Assembly (NCBI GenBank): GCA_024280835.1
Contig: JAJRPJ010000011.1
Span: 310,001 to 374,000 of the forward strand
Direction: 5' to 3'
DNA length: 64,000 nt
Origin: Candidatus Zixiibacteriota bacterium
GTDB lineage: Bacteria; Zixibacteria; MSB-5A5; GN15; JACZUZ01
Made by a program: the position numbers and the translations under genes. Below the pieces are notes generated by a model. The model was not told where the DNA came from. It did not search any database and saw nothing but the letters and a program-made list of their open reading frames with translations. Every line of letters begins with the position of its first letter. Positions within the stretch are counted from its first letter, which is position 1. Below, piece after piece: positions 61,106 through 64,000 of the stretch.

Positions 61106-61133
61106 GTAGGGGCACAGCGTGCTGTGCCCCTAC
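61106..61133. repeat. GTAGGGGCACAGC palindrome, copy 3 (perfect)
   Basis: GTAGGGGCACAGC-GT-GCTGTGCCCCTAC is a perfect 13-bp inverted repeat with a two-base centre, located between lysS and the DMT transporter gene. Without a T run it is more likely a repeat-family member than a terminator. Confidence 0.85.
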
Positions 61134-61152
61134 AAGAAGATATATTATTGCT

Positions 61153-62691
61153 CTACTTCGTTTCAGGACGCAATTGTGGGAAAAGCAGTACGTCACGGAT
61201 GCTGTGCTGATTAGCGAGAATCATCACTATCCGATCTATGCCAAAGCCCCAACCCGCTGTCGGTGGCATGCCATGCTGTAATGCGGTGATATAATCTGTG
61301 TCATAAGTATTTGGCGCTTCTTCATCACCTGACTTGGCCTGCTCGACTTGCGAAAGGAATCTGTCACGTTGATCATCAGGGTCATTGAGTTCAGAAAACG
61401 CGTTGCCACATTCCATACCCGCGATGAACACTTCCCAGCGCTCGGTTAGACGTGGGTTATCACGGTGACGTTTGGCCAGCGGAGAAATATCCACAGGGAA
61501 ATCCATCACGAATGTTGGTTGAGTCAATTTTGGCTCGACAAATTTCTCAAAACAGGCTTCGACTACTTTGCCCCAATTGGTGAGGCGTTCGGTTTCGACA
61601 TCAAGTTTCTTTGCCGCAGCAATTGATTCCTCATAGGACATTTCAAGCAGATCAACACCTGTTTCATCAGTCACCGAACCGACCATAGTGATTTTTGCAA
61701 ACGGCTTTTCGAAATCTAACTCTATCTCTTCAAAAGTCACTTGAGTTGAACCACAGGCAGTCTTGGTGATAAAGCGATACAGCTCTTCAGCGAGTTGCAT
61801 CATGTCTTTGTAGTCAGCATAGGCCCAGTATAATTCGACCATAGAGAACTCTGGGTTATGCAATCGGTCCATGCCTTCATTGCGGAAGTCTTTGCAATAC
61901 TCCCAAACTTTTTCAAAACCGCCAACAACGAGACGTTTGAGATATAGCTCATCAGCGATACGCAGGTACAATGTTGCATCGAGCGCATTGTGATGTGTCA
62001 CAAACGGCCGCGCCGCCGCGCCGCCATAGAGCGGTTGCAAGACCGGAGTTTCAACTTCTAGAAAGTCTTTGCCATTGAGAAAGTCGCGCACAGCGCGGAC
62101 AATTCTTGAGCGTAGCTGAAAGACTTTGCGCACTTCGGGGTCCATAATCAAATCGACATAGCGCTGACGATAGCGCATTTCTTTGTCGACAAGCCCCGCG
62201 TGTTTATCTGGTAGCGGATGCAATGACTTGCTGAGCATCTCAACTTTACTGAGCTGTAAAGTGCGTTCGCCCTTGCGTGTCACAAAAAGTTCGCCTTCGA
62301 CACCAATTATATCACCAATGTCGAACTTTTCGAACAGACGGAATTGTTCCTCACCGATTTTGTCGATTTTTAGATAGATTTGTATGCGCTGGTCTTGATC
62401 GCGAATATCTGCAAAAATTGATTTGCCCATAATGCGCTTGAGCATCAAACGACCAGCGACAGTAATAACTTTCTTGTTTTCGCTGAGTTCGTCAAAGTTT
62501 TCTAACGCCTCATTGATACTGTGGCTGCGCTTAAAACTATAAGGATAAGGGTTGATACCTTTTTCGCGTAGGTCGGCGACTTTTTGACGTCGAGTTTCTA
62601 TTAGATGCGAAGTTTCTTCAGCGCTAATCGGCTCAGCCTGATTCTCTGCATTTTGATGCTGCTGCTGTTCTTGCTTTTGTTCGTTCATCAT
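61153..62691 (-). CDS. lysS: Lysyl-tRNA synthetase, class II
   Basis: The 512 residues have an N-terminal Gln/Glu-rich stretch, an OB-fold anticodon domain (VTVAGRLMLKRIMGKSIFADI) and the class II catalytic core: motif 2 FRNEGMDRLHNPEFSMVELY and motif 3 GWGFGIDRIVMIL, ending LLFPQLRPE. It charges tRNA-Lys. It lies about 80 bases after coaD on the same strand. Confidence 0.97.
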   Translation of the reverse strand: MMNEQKQEQQQHQNAENQAEPISAEETSHLIETRRQKVADLREKGINPYPYSFKRSHSINEALENFDELSENKKVITVAGRLMLKRIMGKSIFADIRDQDQRIQIYLKIDKIGEEQFRLFEKFDIGDIIGVEGELFVTRKGERTLQLSKVEMLSKSLHPLPDKHAGLVDKEMRYRQRYVDLIMDPEVRKVFQLRSRIVRAVRDFLNGKDFLEVETPVLQPLYGGAAARPFVTHHNALDATLYLRIADELYLKRLVVGGFEKVWEYCKDFRNEGMDRLHNPEFSMVELYWAYADYKDMMQLAEELYRFITKTACGSTQVTFEEIELDFEKPFAKITMVGSVTDETGVDLLEMSYEESIAAAKKLDVETERLTNWGKVVEACFEKFVEPKLTQPTFVMDFPVDISPLAKRHRDNPRLTERWEVFIAGMECGNAFSELNDPDDQRDRFLSQVEQAKSGDEEAPNTYDTDYITALQHGMPPTAGWGFGIDRIVMILANQHSIRDVLLFPQLRPETK

Positions 62692-62768
62692 ATTTTTGTT
62701 TTCTGCTATAACTTAGCTGATGTTGATTCTGAATGATTCCACAATAATTATCTTGTGAGAACTTAGCT

Positions 62769-63317
62769 CTAAGACTTCTTGGATATTTTTGTGTCTTTGA
62801 ACTTCTTCTTTAACGCCCGATTTACAGGAGCTGGCACTAAACCTGTGACTTCCCCACCGTTTTTGGCTACGTCTTTGACCATGGAGGAAGACAAATAGAC
62901 CCATGAGAGTGAGGGCATTAAGAATATTGTTTCTATATCACGTTCGAGTTTGCGGTTCATCAATGCCATTTGAAATTCATAATCAAAATCGGAAATAGCT
63001 CGGATGCCGCGAATAATCGCACAAGCATTATGCTGCATCGCATAATGGGCGGTGAGTCCATCAATTTTGGCGACTGTCACATGATCAAATTTACTCAAAG
63101 ACTGTTCGGCAATAGTTAGTCGTTCATCGAATGTGAACAAACTGTTCTTGTCACTATTGCCAGCAATTCCGACAATTACTTCATCAAAGAGACGCACTGC
63201 TCGCTCAATCAATGAGACATGTCCATTGGTCAGCGGATCAAATGTCCCAGGATAGACACCAATTCGTCGTTTCGGTCTTGTTCTGGTTGACTTACTTTTG
63301 CTTTTGGTAGACGTCAT
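62769..63317 (-). CDS. coaD: Phosphopantetheine adenylyltransferase
   Basis: Nucleotidyltransferase of 182 residues with GVYPGTFDPLTNGHVSLIERA (the T/H-x-G-H motif), IRGIRAISDFDYEFQMALMNRKL, and YLSSSMVKDVAKNGG (ISSS-type loop). It makes dephospho-CoA from 4'-phosphopantetheine and ATP. Its ATG overlaps the rsmD TGA, the widespread rsmD-coaD pair. There is a Lys/Ser/Arg-rich 17-residue N-terminal extension. Confidence 0.96.
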   Translation of the reverse strand: MTSTKSKSKSTRTRPKRRIGVYPGTFDPLTNGHVSLIERAVRLFDEVIVGIAGNSDKNSLFTFDERLTIAEQSLSKFDHVTVAKIDGLTAHYAMQHNACAIIRGIRAISDFDYEFQMALMNRKLERDIETIFLMPSLSWVYLSSSMVKDVAKNGGEVTGLVPAPVNRALKKKFKDTKISKKS

Positions 63318-63895
63318 AATTTTCTGGCATAGAAACTAATTCTAGTTGTATCAAAGATACGATCCTTCAGTAACCGCATTTTGGTCACGTGTTCATCGCG
63401 TTCACTGCTTTCGATAATAAGGATTCCTTCGGGAGCAAGCAAGGAAGACTTCGCTGGCGTTTTATCAGGCTTCTCCTCAAGTATCGCCTCCCCAAGAACG
63501 GCCTCGGCAATTGTATCGCCTGAAAACTCTCCGTAGGGTGGATCGGCGAAAATCAAATCAAAAAGCTGTTCACTGGCTCTCAGCGACTTAACGCCAGCTA
63601 GCCAATCGGTTTGAATTACTCGCGCTTGTAGAGAGATTTTATCAAGATTGCGCTGCAAGGACTTAGCTGGCTGACTATACTTCTCAATGAAAACTGCGTA
63701 TTCGGCCCCACGCGAGACCGCCTCAATTCCCAAAGCCCCTGAGCCAGCAAAAATATCCAAAACTCGGGCCTCCTGAATTTCGTGGACGAGAATATTGAAA
63801 ATCGCCTGACGAACCTTATCGGTGGTGGGGCGCACCTCTTTTCCCTGCGGAACTTCCAGCCGTCGGCCACGGAAGGCGCCGCCGGTGATGCGCAT
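63314..63895 (-). CDS. rsmD: 16S rRNA (guanine966-N2)-methyltransferase RsmD
   Basis: The 193 residues show MRITGGAFRGRRLEVPQG, RPTTDKVRQAIFNIL, the SAM motif VLDIFAGSGALGIEAVSRG and the catalytic FADPPYGEF. It methylates G966 of 16S rRNA. The start lies two bases after the stop of the gene at the window edge and the end overlaps coaD as ATGA. Confidence 0.96.
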   Translation of the reverse strand: MRITGGAFRGRRLEVPQGKEVRPTTDKVRQAIFNILVHEIQEARVLDIFAGSGALGIEAVSRGAEYAVFIEKYSQPAKSLQRNLDKISLQARVIQTDWLAGVKSLRASEQLFDLIFADPPYGEFSGDTIAEAVLGEAILEEKPDKTPAKSSLLAPEGILIIESSERDEHVTKMRLLKDRIFDTTRISFYARKL

Positions 63896-63897
63896 TA

Positions 63898-64000
63898 TTA
63901 CTTTACCTCCGCCGCCAACCAGCGCAGTCCAGCTGAAATCAAATCCGAACTTGGCGCAGGTAGTGGCTCAACCAAGATTTCGAGGGCCTCGGATATTTTC
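63898..64000 (-). CDS. 3' end of an unidentified gene (cut by window edge)
   Basis: The minus strand is open to the window edge in one frame and ends in TAA at 63898, giving a C-terminal tail of about 33 residues (SEALEILVEPLPAPSSDL, then ISAGLRWLAAEVK). TAATAATG spacing suggests coupling with rsmD. Too short to identify. Confidence 0.5.
   Translation of the reverse strand, partial: KISEALEILVEPLPAPSSDLISAGLRWLAAEVK

Noticed and set aside
1-64000. CRISPR arrays, rRNA or tRNA genes, complete insertion sequences
   Set aside because: No regularly spaced repeats, no rRNA-like stretch, no tRNA T arm with a matching acceptor stem, and no transposase ORF were seen on either strand.

Overview
The window appears to come from a diderm (outer-membrane) bacterium of the FCB superphylum (Bacteroidetes/Chlorobi/Fibrobacteres and relatives, for example a Zixibacteria-like candidate phylum). 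The indicators are a LolC/E-LolD lipoprotein exporter, a PorX/PorY-like regulatory pair, a gingipain-type (C25) peptidase with a type IX secretion-like C-terminal sorting domain, a meso-DAP type MurE (DNPR motif), and an McsA-McsB-ClpC proteolysis module. The phylum is inferred from gene families, not from a marker search. Base composition looks moderate (mid-40s % GC by eye). No tRNA, rRNA or CRISPR array was seen.

Layout. 0-3.3 kb: the end of a histone H1-like DNA-binding gene, then (minus strand) an ECF sigma / RskA-type anti-sigma / spondin_N lipoprotein set. 3.6-9.3 kb: an accessory stretch with an ABM monooxygenase, a small membrane protein overlapping an HNH nuclease, a two-gene Ada alkylation response (adaA-adaB), a DUF1203 protein, two tandem paralogues of unknown function and a small helical protein. 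9.3-13.4 kb: mazG, a 163-bp inverted-repeat element, and valS. 13.5-17.4 kb: an NtrC-type sigma-54 activator and a REC-GAF-GAF-histidine kinase cut in two by an in-frame TAA. 17.7-25.8 kb: a minus-strand run serS, porY-like, porX-like (also cut by an in-frame TAA), tsaE, tsaB, rimI, accD, folC. 26.4-27.5 kb: rpmB and an orphan flagellin-like gene. 28.1-45.2 kb: a dcw cell-wall/division cluster in canonical order (mraZ, rsmH, ftsL, ftsI, murE, murF, mraY, murD, ftsW, murG, murC, ftsQ, ftsA, ftsZ) without murB or ddl, driven by a recognisable promoter before mraZ and closed by a terminator after ftsZ. 45.5-52.3 kb: C25 peptidase, a lipoprotein, an aspartase-family enzyme, and a truncated haemoglobin paired with a 2Fe-2S/FAD reductase. 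52.4-64 kb: rpmA, clpC-mcsB-mcsA, lolC/E-lolD, a cluster of GC-rich palindromes, a DMT transporter, lysS, coaD, rsmD and the 3' end of one more gene.

How the parts fit: most of the window is core housekeeping. The more unusual items are the two nonsense-split signalling genes, a nine-base G tract inside the split kinase, the haemoglobin/reductase pair that could act as a two-polypeptide flavohaemoglobin, the PorXY-like pair on the same contig as a T9SS-type cargo protein, an isolated flagellin-like protein, and several palindromic intergenic elements. Family assignments rest on motifs and remembered family patterns; no database search was possible.
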